Shown here piece after piece: positions 16,471 through 24,586 of a stretch of 36,926 nucleotides of DNA; the first letter of the stretch is position 1; each line of letters starts with the position of its first letter. The notes under the pieces are model-generated. The model searched no databases and was not told where the DNA came from. It saw only the letters and a list, made by a program, of their open reading frames with translations. Position numbers and translations under genes: made by a program. This DNA is from Comamonadaceae bacterium (lineage in GTDB: Bacteria; Pseudomonadota; Gammaproteobacteria; Burkholderiales; Burkholderiaceae_C): NCBI GenBank assembly GCA_030528485.1, contig JAUMYU010000018.1, forward strand, positions 1 to 36,926. Direction: 5' to 3'.

Positions 16471-17202
16471 TCACACTTGCAACCACTGCTGGCGCACAGC
16501 GGCATCGGCGCGCAATTGAGCGGGGCTGCCCTCGAACACGATGCGGCCGTGCCCCATGACCAGGCAGCGGTCGGCTACTTCCAGCGCGATGGTGAGCTTT
16601 TGTTCAATGAGCAGCACCGCCACGCCGCGCGCGCGCAGCGTGTGCAAAAACTGCGCCACCTGCGCCACCAGCATGGGCGCCAACCCTTCGGTCGGCTCGT
16701 CGATCAGCGCCAGCAATGGCTCGCCCATCATGGTGCGGCACAGCGCCAGCATTTGCTGCTCGCCGCCGGAGAGCACGCCAGCGGGCATATGCTGGCGCTC
16801 GCGCAGGCGCGGAAACAGGCGGTAGGCATCGGCCAATCCCCACGGCGGGCGCTCTGGCGCTGCGGTGTGCGCTGCGCGGCGCTGCTGGCCCAGCAGCAGG
16901 TTTTGCAGCACGCTCAGGCGGGGAAAGATATCGCGGTGCTCGGGCACATAGCCCATGCCCAGGCGGGCGATGGCGTGGGGCGGCAGGCCCGTCAAATCCA
17001 TTTCAGGCGCGCCTGCGCTGGCTTGCCAGCGGATGCGCCCACGGCACGCCGTCAGCCCCATCAGCGCCCGCGCCAGCGTGCTGCGGCCCGAGCCATTGCG
17101 CCCCAGCAAGGCCAGGATTTCCCCGCGCTGCACATGCAAATGCACGCCACGCAACACCGGGCTGGGGCCGTACCAGGCGTGCAAGTCCTCAACCCGCAGC
17201 AT
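16471..17202 (-). CDS. livF: Branched-chain-amino-acid-type ABC transporter ATPase (LivF)
   Basis: The 243-residue ATPase has the LivF layout: LHAWYGPSPVLRGV, Walker A at residues 34-42 reading GRNGSGRST, Q-loop region GMGYVPEHRDIFP, signature LSGGEQQ, Walker B LALIDEPTEGLAP and the H-loop replaced by the LivF-typical LLIEQ. The Walker A lysine is Arg40 (codon at 17083-17085), unusual because the lysine contacts ATP phosphate. The start at 17202 overlaps the end of livG by 14 bases, so the two are translationally coupled. No permease (livH/livM) or binding-protein gene is nearby, so the substrate (branched-chain amino acids, or an aromatic or urea-like compound) cannot be assigned. Confidence 0.85.
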   Translation of the reverse strand: MLRVEDLHAWYGPSPVLRGVHLHVQRGEILALLGRNGSGRSTLARALMGLTACRGRIRWQASAGAPEMDLTGLPPHAIARLGMGYVPEHRDIFPRLSVLQNLLLGQQRRAAHTAAPERPPWGLADAYRLFPRLRERQHMPAGVLSGGEQQMLALCRTMMGEPLLALIDEPTEGLAPMLVAQVAQFLHTLRARGVAVLLIEQKLTIALEVADRCLVMGHGRIVFEGSPAQLRADAAVRQQWLQV

Positions 17203-18019
17203 GGGCCTCCTTTGCGGGGGCGGCGCTGCACACGTTCGACGACGCGCCGAGCTGGCCCAGGTAGGCTTGCTGCACGGCAGGGTGGGCGCGCACGCGCGCG
17301 GGCGTATCGAAGGCAATCACCTGCCCTTGCGCCAGCACGGCAATGCGGTCGGCCAGGCTGAAAACCACCTCCATATCGTGCTCGATGATGAGCAGCGTGC
17401 GCCCGGCCGTAAGCTGGCGGATCAACGCCACGCAGTGCGCCGTTTCATCGCGGCTCATGCCCGCGGTGGGTTCGTCCAGCAGCAGCACCGGCGCGCCCGA
17501 TGCCGCCGCCACGCCCATTTCCAGCGCCCGCTGCTCGGCATAGCTCAAATGCATGGCCAGCACATCACGCCGGTGCTGCAATTGCAAGGCATGCAACAGC
17601 GCCTGCGTGCGGCGGTTCACCTCATGCAGCCGCCCCAGCGCACGCCACCAGCTATAGCTCTGGCCGCTGTGCCACAGCAAGCCGCAGCGCAGGTTGTCGA
17701 ACACGCTCAAGCCCGGGAACAGGCTGCTGATCTGAAAGCTGCGCGCCAGGCCCAGGCGGTTGATGGCAAAGGGCGTTTTCCCCTCAATCGGCTGGCCCTG
17801 CAAAGCGATGGAGCCGCCATCGGGCGCCATGCGCCCGCTGATCAGGTTGAACAAGGTGGACTTGCCCGCCCCATTGGGCCCGATGATGGCCACCCGCTCG
17901 CCCGCGTGCACGGTGAGATCCATGCTGCGCAATACCTCCAGCCCGCCCAGTTTTTTATGCACACCGCGCAACTGCAATGCTGGCGCAGCAGGGGGCCCGG
18001 GCGGTGGAGGGAAGGACAT
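17189..18019 (-). CDS. livG: Branched-chain-amino-acid-type ABC transporter ATPase (LivG)
   Basis: The 276-residue protein matches LivG: LQLRGVHKKLGGLEVLRSMDL, intact Walker A GPNGAGKST, the LivG-specific NLISGRMAPDGGSI and GLARSFQISSLFPGLSV, signature LSYAEQRALEMG, Walker B VLLLDEPTAGMS and switch His in LLIIEHDMEVV. It would pair with LivF as the cytoplasmic engine of a HAAT-family importer. The N-terminus carries a Pro-rich stretch and the C-terminus an extra 20 residues. A TAGAAT -10 box ends only eight bases before the ATG, so the mRNA is probably almost leaderless. It is divergent from the marR-type gene. Confidence 0.9.
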   Translation of the reverse strand: MSFPPPPGPPAAPALQLRGVHKKLGGLEVLRSMDLTVHAGERVAIIGPNGAGKSTLFNLISGRMAPDGGSIALQGQPIEGKTPFAINRLGLARSFQISSLFPGLSVFDNLRCGLLWHSGQSYSWWRALGRLHEVNRRTQALLHALQLQHRRDVLAMHLSYAEQRALEMGVAAASGAPVLLLDEPTAGMSRDETAHCVALIRQLTAGRTLLIIEHDMEVVFSLADRIAVLAQGQVIAFDTPARVRAHPAVQQAYLGQLGASSNVCSAAPAKEAHAAG

Positions 18020-18027
18020 GGTCGCCG

Positions 18028-18049
18028 ATTCTAGAGCGCGTGATGCCGC
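18028..18049 (-). promoter_or_regulatory. Promoter of livG-livF with -10 TAGAAT
   Basis: Minus strand: GCATCACGCGCTC followed by TAGAAT (18033-18028). The start codon of livG begins at 18019, so transcription should start within a few bases of it. The CATnAC..GCTCTAG.AT block is shared with sites at 53-81 and 24451-24473. Confidence 0.5.
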
Positions 18050-18074
18050 CGCTGGCGCAGGCGGGTTGCCGGCA

Positions 18075-18107
18075 TATAATTAGCCATCAAATTAAATGTT
18101 GACTAAT
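18075..18107 (+). promoter_or_regulatory. marR promoter (TATAAT) overlapped by an operator dyad
   Basis: TATAAT at 18075-18080 is a consensus -10 box. Starting inside it, ATTAGCCATCA (18079-18089) and TGTTGACTAAT (18097-18107) form an inverted repeat with 9 of 11 matching positions and a 7-base AT-rich spacer. MarR repressors commonly bind such dyads over their own promoter, so autorepression by the MarR protein encoded at 18125 is the natural reading. Confidence 0.6.
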
Positions 18108-18124
18108 GATTGTCGCTCGCCACC

Positions 18125-18631
18125 ATGCTGGAAGCCAAATACCAATCCTTGCTCCACGAAGCCAGCCAGCGCGGCTGGGCCGACGCGGAGAACCTTGCCC
18201 TGTGCTTTTCGTTGCTCTCGCTGGCTGCGCGCATCGACCGCGATTGCGCTGCCCGGCTGGCGCCAGCGGGCCTTTCCGAGGGGCGCTTTGTGCTGCTGTT
18301 TTTGCTGGCTTGCGCGGATGAGCCGTTGGCGCCGCATGCCCTGGCCAGTCGTGCAGGCATTCGCCGCGCCACCGTCACCGGCCTGCTCGATGGCCTGGAA
18401 CGTGAAGCCCTGATTGAGCGCCTGGCCGATCCGCTCGATCGCCGCGCCCTTCGCATCCAGCTCACGCCCCAAGGCCAACGCCTGGCCGACAGTTTGCTGG
18501 CGCAGCACAGCCAATGGATTGCCAGCCTGTTTGCCGCGCTAAAGCCTGCCGAGCGAAAGCAATTGGCCGCGCTGCTGCACAAGGCGGCCGCCAATTTGCC
18601 GCCCCCCATCACGCCACGGGAGGCCCCATGA
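18125..18631 (+). CDS. MarR family transcriptional regulator
   Basis: The 168-residue protein has the winged-helix MarR core: GLSEGRFVLLFLLACAD, recognition-helix region LASRAGIRRATVTGLLDGLE, the wing LADPLDRRALRIQLTPQG with the conserved DRR, and dimerising helices at both ends. MarR proteins are ligand-responsive dimeric repressors. The ATG at 18125 is chosen; an in-frame TTG at 18110 would add five residues. The dyad at 18079-18107 is the likely operator. Its stop overlaps the next start (ATGA at 18628), so it is translationally coupled to the AlkD-like gene. Divergent livG lies 60 bases away from the dyad and could also be affected. Confidence 0.9.
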   Translation: MLEAKYQSLLHEASQRGWADAENLALCFSLLSLAARIDRDCAARLAPAGLSEGRFVLLFLLACADEPLAPHALASRAGIRRATVTGLLDGLEREALIERLADPLDRRALRIQLTPQGQRLADSLLAQHSQWIASLFAALKPAERKQLAALLHKAAANLPPPITPREAP

Positions 18632-19410
18632 CTTCTGCCAACCCCCGCAAGGGCGCCACCCGCATGGCCGAGATCGCGCCCGATGTGCGGGCCGCGCTCT
18701 CGCGCGGCGAAATTGCCAGCGCCACCTTGACCGAAGGGCTGGCGGTAGATCAGGCCGTTTTGCTGCGCACCGTCTTTCCCGATTTGCCCGTCAGCGCCTT
18801 GCGCGCCGCCCAGGCCATCGTGCCGTTGGGCATCCTCAAGCGCATGCAGGGGCTGGGCGAGCTGCTCTGGCATACCTTGGGCGAAACTGCCTTCGAGCGC
18901 GCGCGCGTGCACACCAGCGACACCGTGCGCGGCTGGGCCTGCTTCATGGTCGGGGCCATGCCCGCGCAGCCGCTGGCCCAGCGATTGCAAACCATCCAGC
19001 CCTTGGCCGACGATCCGCATTTCGGCGTGCGCGAATGGGCCTGGATGGCGCTGCGCCCGCACCTGGCCGCCCAACTGGACGAGGCCATTGCCCTGCTGAC
19101 CGGCTGGACGGGCGCGCCGCAAGACAACCTGCGCCGCTTTGCCAGCGAAGCCCTGCGCCCGCGCGGCGTGTGGTGCGCCCACATCCCCGCCCTCAAGCGT
19201 GCGCCGCAGCAAGCCCTGCCCATACTCACCCCCTTGCGCGCCGACCCGGCCCGTTACGTGCAGGATTCGGTCGCCAACTGGCTCAACGACGCCGCCAAAG
19301 ACCACCCCGATTGGGTGCGCCAGCTTTGCCAGCAATGGCAACAGGAAAGCGCCCACCCCGCCACCGCCTACATCTGCCGCCGCGCCCTGCGCAGCCAGAA
19401 AAACCACTGA
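18628..19410 (+). CDS. DNA alkylation repair (AlkD-like) HEAT-repeat protein
   Basis: The 260-residue protein is built from helical HEAT-like repeats: DTVRGWACFMVG, FGVREWAWMALRPHL, NLRRFASEALRPRGVW, YVQDSVANWLNDAAKDHP and a final YICRRALR. This pattern is that of the DNA_alkylation (AlkC/AlkD) family, whose studied members excise bulky or positively charged alkylated bases such as 3-methyladenine. I cannot confirm the catalytic Asp/Trp of AlkD by alignment, so glycosylase activity is inferred. It overlaps the marR stop by four bases and is followed 27 bases later by a small barrel protein, forming a three-gene unit. Confidence 0.75.
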   Translation: MTSANPRKGATRMAEIAPDVRAALSRGEIASATLTEGLAVDQAVLLRTVFPDLPVSALRAAQAIVPLGILKRMQGLGELLWHTLGETAFERARVHTSDTVRGWACFMVGAMPAQPLAQRLQTIQPLADDPHFGVREWAWMALRPHLAAQLDEAIALLTGWTGAPQDNLRRFASEALRPRGVWCAHIPALKRAPQQALPILTPLRADPARYVQDSVANWLNDAAKDHPDWVRQLCQQWQQESAHPATAYICRRALRSQKNH

Positions 19411-19437
19411 AACCGGCCACACTCTGGAGAAAACCTT

Positions 19438-19791
19438 ATGGCACAGGACAAAGACTTGTACTACCTGGTCGAGCTGTACACCCCAAAAGCCCATTGGCAC
19501 GCCCTGCCTGCCGCAGAGCGCCAGGCTTTTCTGGCTGCCGTGGGCGGTGCGTTGATGGAGCTGGCCGCGTTGGGCGTGCACGTCATCAGCCTGGCCCCCA
19601 CCGAGGCCGGCATTGAGCACGGCAGCCCGCACCGCTTTCTGGGGATCTGGAGTTTTCCCGACCGCGCCGCGCGCGATGCGCTGCTGGCGGGCATTGCCGC
19701 CAGCGGCTGGTACGACTATTTCGATCATGTCAATGCCGCCAGCGCGGCGGGCGACGCGGCCGCGCACCTGGCCGATTTGCAACAGACGTAA
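19438..19791 (+). CDS. Small dimeric alpha/beta-barrel-like protein, unknown function
   Basis: The 117-residue protein is not one I can name. It begins DLYYLVELYTPKAHW, has an Ala-rich helix and a strand VHVISLAPTE, then SPHRFLGIWSFPDRAARDALLAGI and WYDYFDHVNAA. The alternation of strands and helices and the RFLGIWSFPDRAARDAL segment suggest a ferredoxin-like dimeric alpha/beta barrel, as in small monooxygenase or DUF1330/EthD-type proteins. A GGAGA ribosome site lies nine bases before the ATG. Being third in the MarR/AlkD-like unit suggests a role in the same stress response, perhaps handling a reactive small molecule; that is inference. Confidence 0.6.
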   Translation: MAQDKDLYYLVELYTPKAHWHALPAAERQAFLAAVGGALMELAALGVHVISLAPTEAGIEHGSPHRFLGIWSFPDRAARDALLAGIAASGWYDYFDHVNAASAAGDAAAHLADLQQT

Positions 19792-19860
19792 CGCCGCGCC
19801 CGTCCGCCTGGTGGGCCGTTGGCACATGCCCGGCGCCCGCCCCGGGGTGAATGCGTGCAG

Positions 19861-19866
19861 TACAGT
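19861..19866 (+). promoter_or_regulatory. Candidate -10 box of gshB
   Basis: TACAGT in the context TGCAG+TACAGTCGCGCC lies 35 bases before the gshB ATG. A clear -35 box is not evident. Confidence 0.35.
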
Positions 19867-19901
19867 CGCGCCGTTTCGCCCTTTACCGCATTGCCACTGC
19901 C

Positions 19902-20882
19902 ATGAATTTGCTGTTCATCATCGACCCGCTCGAGACTTTCAGAATCCACAAAGACACCAGCTACGCCATGATGCGCGAGGCGCAGCGGCGCGGTCACCGC
20001 ATCGCGGTTTGCCACAGCGCCGATCTGTTCTGGCAACGCGGCGGCCAGGTCAGCGCGCCAGTGCGCGCGATTGAGCTGCTGGATGTCGATGCCCAGCACT
20101 TTCACGCCGAACATCCCGGCGCGCCCTGGTGGGTCGAGCAAGGCCCAAGCGAGGCCGCCCTGGCCAGCTTCGATGCCGTGCTGATGCGCAAAGACCCGCC
20201 GTTTGACAGCGAATACTTCTACGCCACCCACCTGCTGGGCCAGGCCGAGCGCGAGGGCGCCAAAGTCTTTAACCGCGCCGCCGCGTTGCGCGACCACCCG
20301 GAGAAGCTCGACATCCTGGAGTTCCCCGATCTCATCGCCCCCACGCTGGTCACGCGCGATGCCCAGCGCATCCGCGCCTTTCACGCCGAGCATGGCGACA
20401 TCATCCTCAAGCCGCTGGACGGCATGGGCGGCATGGGGATTTTTCGCGTCGGCCAGGACGGGCTGAACCTGGGCGCCATCATCGAGACGCTCAACCAGCA
20501 CGGCCGCACCACGGTGATGGTGCAGCGCCATCTGCCCGCCATTGCGCAGGGCGACAAGCGCATCCTGCTCATTGATGGGGAGGTGGTGCCGCATGCGCTG
20601 GCGCGCATTCCGCAAGGCACGGAGATCCGCGGCAACATGGCCGTGGGCGGCAAGGCCGTGGCCCGGCCCTTGAGCGAGCGCGACCGCGCCATCGCCCAGC
20701 GCCTGGGCCCCACGCTGGCCGCGCGCGGCCTGCTGCTGGTGGGGCTGGATGTGATTGGCGACTGCGTGACCGAGATCAACGTCACCAGCCCCACGGGCTT
20801 TCAGGAAATCACCCGCCAAACCGGCTTTGATGTGGCCGCCATGTTCCTGGATGCCATTGAGCGCCGCCAGCCGGATTGGTAA
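19902..20882 (+). CDS. gshB: Glutathione synthetase
   Basis: GshB joins gamma-glutamylcysteine and glycine with ATP to give glutathione in the cytoplasm. The 326-residue protein shows the prokaryotic GshB pattern: LLFIIDPLETFRIHKDTSYAMM at the start, LMRKDPPFDSEYFYATHLL, the ATP-grasp lysine in ILKPLDGMGGMGIFR, QRHLPAI..GDKRILLIDGE and the Mg-binding VGLDVIGDCVTEINVTSPTG. The ATG at 19902 gives the conserved N-terminus. The usual partner gshA is not in this window. The glutathione transferase at 5328 could use its product. Confidence 0.97.
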   Translation: MNLLFIIDPLETFRIHKDTSYAMMREAQRRGHRIAVCHSADLFWQRGGQVSAPVRAIELLDVDAQHFHAEHPGAPWWVEQGPSEAALASFDAVLMRKDPPFDSEYFYATHLLGQAEREGAKVFNRAAALRDHPEKLDILEFPDLIAPTLVTRDAQRIRAFHAEHGDIILKPLDGMGGMGIFRVGQDGLNLGAIIETLNQHGRTTVMVQRHLPAIAQGDKRILLIDGEVVPHALARIPQGTEIRGNMAVGGKAVARPLSERDRAIAQRLGPTLAARGLLLVGLDVIGDCVTEINVTSPTGFQEITRQTGFDVAAMFLDAIERRQPDW

Positions 20883-20935
20883 GAAACGCCCCGTGCGCCT
20901 GCACGCCCTGCCATGCAGGCGCTTGAACCGCTGGA

Positions 20936-22897
20936 TTAACCCAGCAAGGCGTTGACGCGCCGCACGTAGGCGGCGGGGTCGGCGGGCAGGCCGCCTTCGG
21001 CCAGCAGGGCCTGGTCGAACAGCACGTGGGCCAGATCGTCAAAGCGCGCGCCTTCGGCGGCTTCGAGCTTTTTCACCAGGGCGTGCGCGGGGTTGATTTC
21101 CAGCACGGGGCGGGTGTCGGGCACGGCCTGGCCGGCCTGCTTGAGCAGGCGCGCCAGTTGGTTGCTGATTTGCCCGTCTTGCACCACCAGGCAGGCGGGC
21201 GAATCGACCAGGCGGGTGGTCACGCGCACGTCCTCGGCCTGGCCTTGCAGGCTTTGGCGCAGGCGCTCCAGCAGGGGCTTGAGGTGCTCGGCGGCTTCTT
21301 CGGCGGCTTTGCGCTCGGCTTCGTCTTGCAGCTCACCCAGATCGACGGCGCCTTTGGCGATGGATTGCAGCGGCGTGCCGTCGAATTCGGGCAGAAAGCC
21401 CATGGCCCATTCGTCCACGCGGTCGGTCATGAGCAGCACTTCAATGCCTTTTTGGCGGAACAGCTCCAGTTGCGGGCTGCTCTTGGCGGCGGCGAGGCTG
21501 TCGGCGGTGAGGTAGTAAATGGCCTTTTGGCCGTCCTTCATGCGGGCTTTGTAATCGGCCAGGCTGACGGTGACGGCATCGCTGGCGGTGCTGGCGTAGC
21601 GCAGCAGGCGGGCGATGCGGTCGCGGTGGGCGTGGTCTTCGCCCAGGCCCTCCTTGAGCACGGCGCCGAACTCGGCGTAGAAGTGCTGGTAGCGCGGCCC
21701 GCTTTCGGGGGCGGCGTTTTTGTCCGTCACGTCAGTGACCTCGCTCGCGCCATCCCCGGTGGGGGCTGCACTTTCCTCGGCCAGGCTTTCGAGCAGGGAG
21801 AGCACGCGGCGGGTGTTGCCGTCGCGGATGGCGCGCACATCGCGGCTTTCTTGCAGCAGCTCGCGGCTGACGTTGAGCGGCAAATCGGCCGAATCGACCA
21901 CGCCGCTGACAAAGCGCAGATAAGCGGGCATCAGCGCATCGGCGTCGTTCATGATGAACACGCGCTTGACGTAGAGCTTGATACCCGCCTGCTTGTCGCG
22001 GTTCCACAGGTCGAAGGGGGCCTTGGCGGGGATATACAGCAGTTGCGTGTACTCGGTCGTGCCTTCGACTTTGTTGTGGCTCCAGGCCAGCGGGTCGGTG
22101 AAGTCGTGGCTGAGGTTTTTGTAGAACTCGGTGTACTGCGCGTCGCTGATGTCTTTTTTCGGGCGCGTCCACAGCGCACTGGCTTTGTTGACGGTTTCCC
22201 ACTCGCCGGTTTTGACCATCTGGCCGGGCTGGCCTTCCTGCTCGGCGTCCTGCCACTGCTCTTGCTCCATTTGCACGGGCAGGCTGATGTGGTCGGAGTA
22301 TTTCTGGATCAGCGAGCGCAGCTTCCAGCCGTTGAGGAACTCGCTGGCGTCCTCGCGCAAATGCAAGGTGATGCGCGTGCCGCGCTGGGCGCGCTCGATG
22401 CTCTCCAGCGTGAATTCGCCCGTGCCCGCGCTGCTCCAGCGCACGCCTTCGCTGGCGGGCAGGCCCGCGCGGCGAGTTTCAACGGTGACGCTGTCGGCGA
22501 CGATGAAGGACGAGTAAAAGCCCACGCCGAACTGGCCGATGAGCTGGGCATCGGCCTTGGCGTCGCCGGTGAGGCGGCTGGCGAATTCGCGCGTGCCGCT
22601 TTTGGCGATGGTGCCCAGGTTGTCGATGGCCTCTTGCGCGCTCATGCCGATGCCGTTGTCCTCCACGGTCAGGGTGCGCGCGGCCTCGTCAAACGAGATG
22701 CGCACGCGCAAATCGGCGTCGCCGTCGTACAGGGCGCTGTCGGCCAGCGCCTCAAAGCGCAGCTTGTCGCAGGCATCGGCGGCGTTGGAGATCAGCTCGC
22801 GCAAAAAGATTTCGGGGTGGGAGTACAGCGAATGCGTCACCAGGTGCAGCACCTGCGCGACTTCGGCCTGGAAGGCGTGTTTCTGGGTTGTGCTCAT
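20936..22897 (-). CDS. htpG: Chaperone protein HtpG (Hsp90)
   Basis: HtpG is the bacterial Hsp90 ATPase chaperone. The 653-residue protein has the GHKL ATP domain ([20 protein letters not shown], the Asp of [21 protein letters not shown]), the middle domain with [27 protein letters not shown] and [15 protein letters not shown], and a C-terminal dimerisation domain. A loop insertion of about 20 residues ([20 protein letters not shown]) interrupts the middle domain, as seen in Comamonadaceae homologues I recall. The ATG at 22897 gives [13 protein letters not shown], the family start; upstream in-frame residues are not conserved. A sigma-32-like sequence lies about 80-105 bases upstream. Confidence 0.97.
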   Translation of the reverse strand: MSTTQKHAFQAEVAQVLHLVTHSLYSHPEIFLRELISNAADACDKLRFEALADSALYDGDADLRVRISFDEAARTLTVEDNGIGMSAQEAIDNLGTIAKSGTREFASRLTGDAKADAQLIGQFGVGFYSSFIVADSVTVETRRAGLPASEGVRWSSAGTGEFTLESIERAQRGTRITLHLREDASEFLNGWKLRSLIQKYSDHISLPVQMEQEQWQDAEQEGQPGQMVKTGEWETVNKASALWTRPKKDISDAQYTEFYKNLSHDFTDPLAWSHNKVEGTTEYTQLLYIPAKAPFDLWNRDKQAGIKLYVKRVFIMNDADALMPAYLRFVSGVVDSADLPLNVSRELLQESRDVRAIRDGNTRRVLSLLESLAEESAAPTGDGASEVTDVTDKNAAPESGPRYQHFYAEFGAVLKEGLGEDHAHRDRIARLLRYASTASDAVTVSLADYKARMKDGQKAIYYLTADSLAAAKSSPQLELFRQKGIEVLLMTDRVDEWAMGFLPEFDGTPLQSIAKGAVDLGELQDEAERKAAEEAAEHLKPLLERLRQSLQGQAEDVRVTTRLVDSPACLVVQDGQISNQLARLLKQAGQAVPDTRPVLEINPAHALVKKLEAAEGARFDDLAHVLFDQALLAEGGLPADPAAYVRRVNALLG

Positions 22898-22975
22898 GAA
22901 AGAAAAAGTGGGGAAAGAAAAAAACGTCCAACGGCGCGCGCGGCAAAGCGCCGCAGCCTGCCGGGCATCGCAGCG

Positions 22976-23003
22976 ATGTAAGGCCATATGGGCGGCTTTC
23001 AAG
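22976..23003 (-). promoter_or_regulatory. Candidate sigma-32 heat-shock promoter of htpG
   Basis: On the minus strand CTTGAAA (23003-22997) matches the sigma-32 -35 box exactly, followed after 13 bases by CCTTACAT (22983-22976), a partial match to the CCCCATnT -10. It lies about 80 bases before the htpG start. The -35 is strong and the -10 is only fair. Confidence 0.4.
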
Positions 23004-23044
23004 CCGAATGCCCGGCAGCGGCCTCACAGATCGGGCGCCAACCC

Positions 23045-23127
23045 AATTTGCATTTCAAAGGAAAATCCACTTTATTGGTATCAAGCCGAAACGGGGTGGT
23101 TTTCATTCGCTTGATCTGGATTTTTCG
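23045..23127 (+). repeat. Family I AT-rich palindromic repeat, copy F (degenerate 3' arm)
   Basis: Left arm TTCAAAGGAAAAT and core CAAGCCGAAACGGGGTGG match family I, but the right arm (CATTCGCTTGATCTGG) has decayed. It is followed after seven bases by copy G in the same orientation, the only tandem pair in this window. Both fill the gap between htpG and the zinc-ribbon gene. Confidence 0.7.
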
Positions 23128-23134
23128 GCTGCAT

Positions 23135-23216
23135 CCAATTTTCATCAAAGGAAAATGAATGCATTGGCAGTCATGCCGAAACAGGGTGATTTTGTTTCCT
23201 TTTGATTGGTAAAAAG
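23135..23216 (+). repeat. Family I AT-rich palindromic repeat, copy G (closest to consensus)
   Basis: Left arm ATCAAAGGAAAAT, core TCATGCCGAAACAGGGTGAT, right arm TTTCCTTTTGATTGGTA. This copy best represents the consensus. It lies opposite in direction to both flanking minus-strand genes, downstream of neither in its own orientation, so it is not simply a 3' terminator. Confidence 0.8.
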
Positions 23217-23226
23217 GGTTGTCCTG

Positions 23227-24417
23227 TCACTGCGGCACATATTGCGACACATGGCCCTCGCTCAGCCACATCAGCACGCCCAGCGCCACCAGCGCGGCCA
23301 GCACCGCCAGCGCAATCTTCACCCAGCTATAAGGCCGCTGGCCTGCCAGTTGGCCGGTGTAGCCGTTAGCGACGATTTGGTACGTTTTGCGCCCGTAGGT
23401 GTAGTGAATCAGCCAGACCGGTGCCAGCACGTGCTTGAAGGTGCGGCCCTCGTACTGCGCCTGCACGTACAGATTGCGGTAGGTGTCGCCTGGCACCTGG
23501 GCGGCGCACAGGCTTTCGAGCTTGGCCTGCATTTGCGCCTGGCCCAGTTGCGCCGCGCGGCGCAGATCGACCTGGTAGCGTTCCACCGTCCAGCCGCGCA
23601 CGTACTCGGGTGCGTAGGGCACCAGATCGCTGGTGGTGGGAAACGGCTCAACCTGGCGCAGCAGCCCGGGCTGGATGCCCACTGTGCCCGGCACCAGCTC
23701 ATCATCGAAAAAATGGCTGAGCTGGCCCGCCGCCGGTTGCCAGCGCACGTGGCGCACCTGGCGCGTTTGCATCTGGCCGTTGCCGTCGCGGTACGTCTCG
23801 GTGGTGTAGTAGTAATAACCCGCCTCGGCGCGCCAGTGGGCGCTGGCATGGGCATCGAACGTCCAGTACGGCAGGTAAATGCCCTTGAGCGTGTCCGTCA
23901 GCGCCGCGCGCCGCAGCCGGTTGGGCGCGAACCAGCGCGAGCCATACCACTGGCGCACGCGCTCGCGCATCTGCGCATCGCTGATTTTGAACGGCAGGAT
24001 GCTTTGCGGCGTGATGGCATCGCGCATCTGCTCGTGCGCCACGATGGCGGGCGAGCCGCAAAAATCGCAACGCTGCGCCACCTTGCCATTAACAAACACC
24101 GAAATGGCATGGCAGCTTTGGCACTGGACCTCGCGGCGCTGCGCGCTCCAGCCGCGCGTGGCCGCCGGATCGTTCAACGCCGCCACCAAGTCTTGCTCGG
24201 CCACGGCGCTGCCATCGCCCGCGCCCGGCGCGGAGGGCCGCCAGGCCGCATGCGTGCCGCAGTACGGGCACACCAGGGCCTGCTTGGCCGCATGCCACTC
24301 CATATCGCCGCCGCATTCGGGGCAGGGATGCTTGCCAATGGCCGTCGTGCGCGCGCCAGCATCCGCCGCAGGGGCCGCTGGCGCGGGAGCAGGGGAGGGG
24401 GAAGGGGTAAAGCTCAC
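23227..24417 (-). CDS. Zinc-ribbon membrane protein of unknown function
   Basis: The 396-residue protein has two N-terminal zinc ribbons: CPECGG with CPYCG (residues 32-54) and CQSC with CDFCG (about residues 98-122). A long central domain rich in aromatic residues follows (KGIYLPYWTFDAHASAHWRAEAGYYYYTTETY, then GTFKHVLAPVWLIHYTYGRKTYQIVANGYTG-like sequence), and one C-terminal membrane helix (about residues 368-387). Homologues are often loosely labelled TFIIB-type zinc ribbon or helicase-like, but no helicase motifs are present. The function is unknown; it may be a membrane-tethered metal-sensing or quality-control factor. The start codon is GTG at 24417, with a TAGGAT -10 box upstream. Confidence 0.75.
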   Translation of the reverse strand: MSFTPSPSPAPAPAAPAADAGARTTAIGKHPCPECGGDMEWHAAKQALVCPYCGTHAAWRPSAPGAGDGSAVAEQDLVAALNDPAATRGWSAQRREVQCQSCHAISVFVNGKVAQRCDFCGSPAIVAHEQMRDAITPQSILPFKISDAQMRERVRQWYGSRWFAPNRLRRAALTDTLKGIYLPYWTFDAHASAHWRAEAGYYYYTTETYRDGNGQMQTRQVRHVRWQPAAGQLSHFFDDELVPGTVGIQPGLLRQVEPFPTTSDLVPYAPEYVRGWTVERYQVDLRRAAQLGQAQMQAKLESLCAAQVPGDTYRNLYVQAQYEGRTFKHVLAPVWLIHYTYGRKTYQIVANGYTGQLAGQRPYSWVKIALAVLAALVALGVLMWLSEGHVSQYVPQ

Positions 24418-24450
24418 GGTGCGGGGAGAAAGATCAAACCAGGGTGGACG

Positions 24451-24473
24451 ATCCTAGAGCATGTGATGGCGCC
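24451..24473 (-). promoter_or_regulatory. Promoter of the zinc-ribbon gene with -10 TAGGAT
   Basis: Minus strand: GCCATCACATGCTC followed by TAGGAT (24456-24451), 33 bases before the GTG start. The CATCAC..GCTCTAG.ATCG block is shared with the livG promoter and the site at 53-81. Confidence 0.45.
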
Positions 24474-24586
24474 TGCGCGAAAGTTGCCAAGCGTGCGTTG
24501 GCCCACCGCTATTTCGGCGCTCGCGCAGGTCAACCCTGTGTGAAGAAAGGTTAATGCGGCTTAGAAGAATAAGAAAAATTCGTATT

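Noticed and set aside
21026-22981. Open frame of 651 codons opposite htpG
   Set aside because: Antisense of a highly conserved gene; no recognisable motif and compositionally biased.
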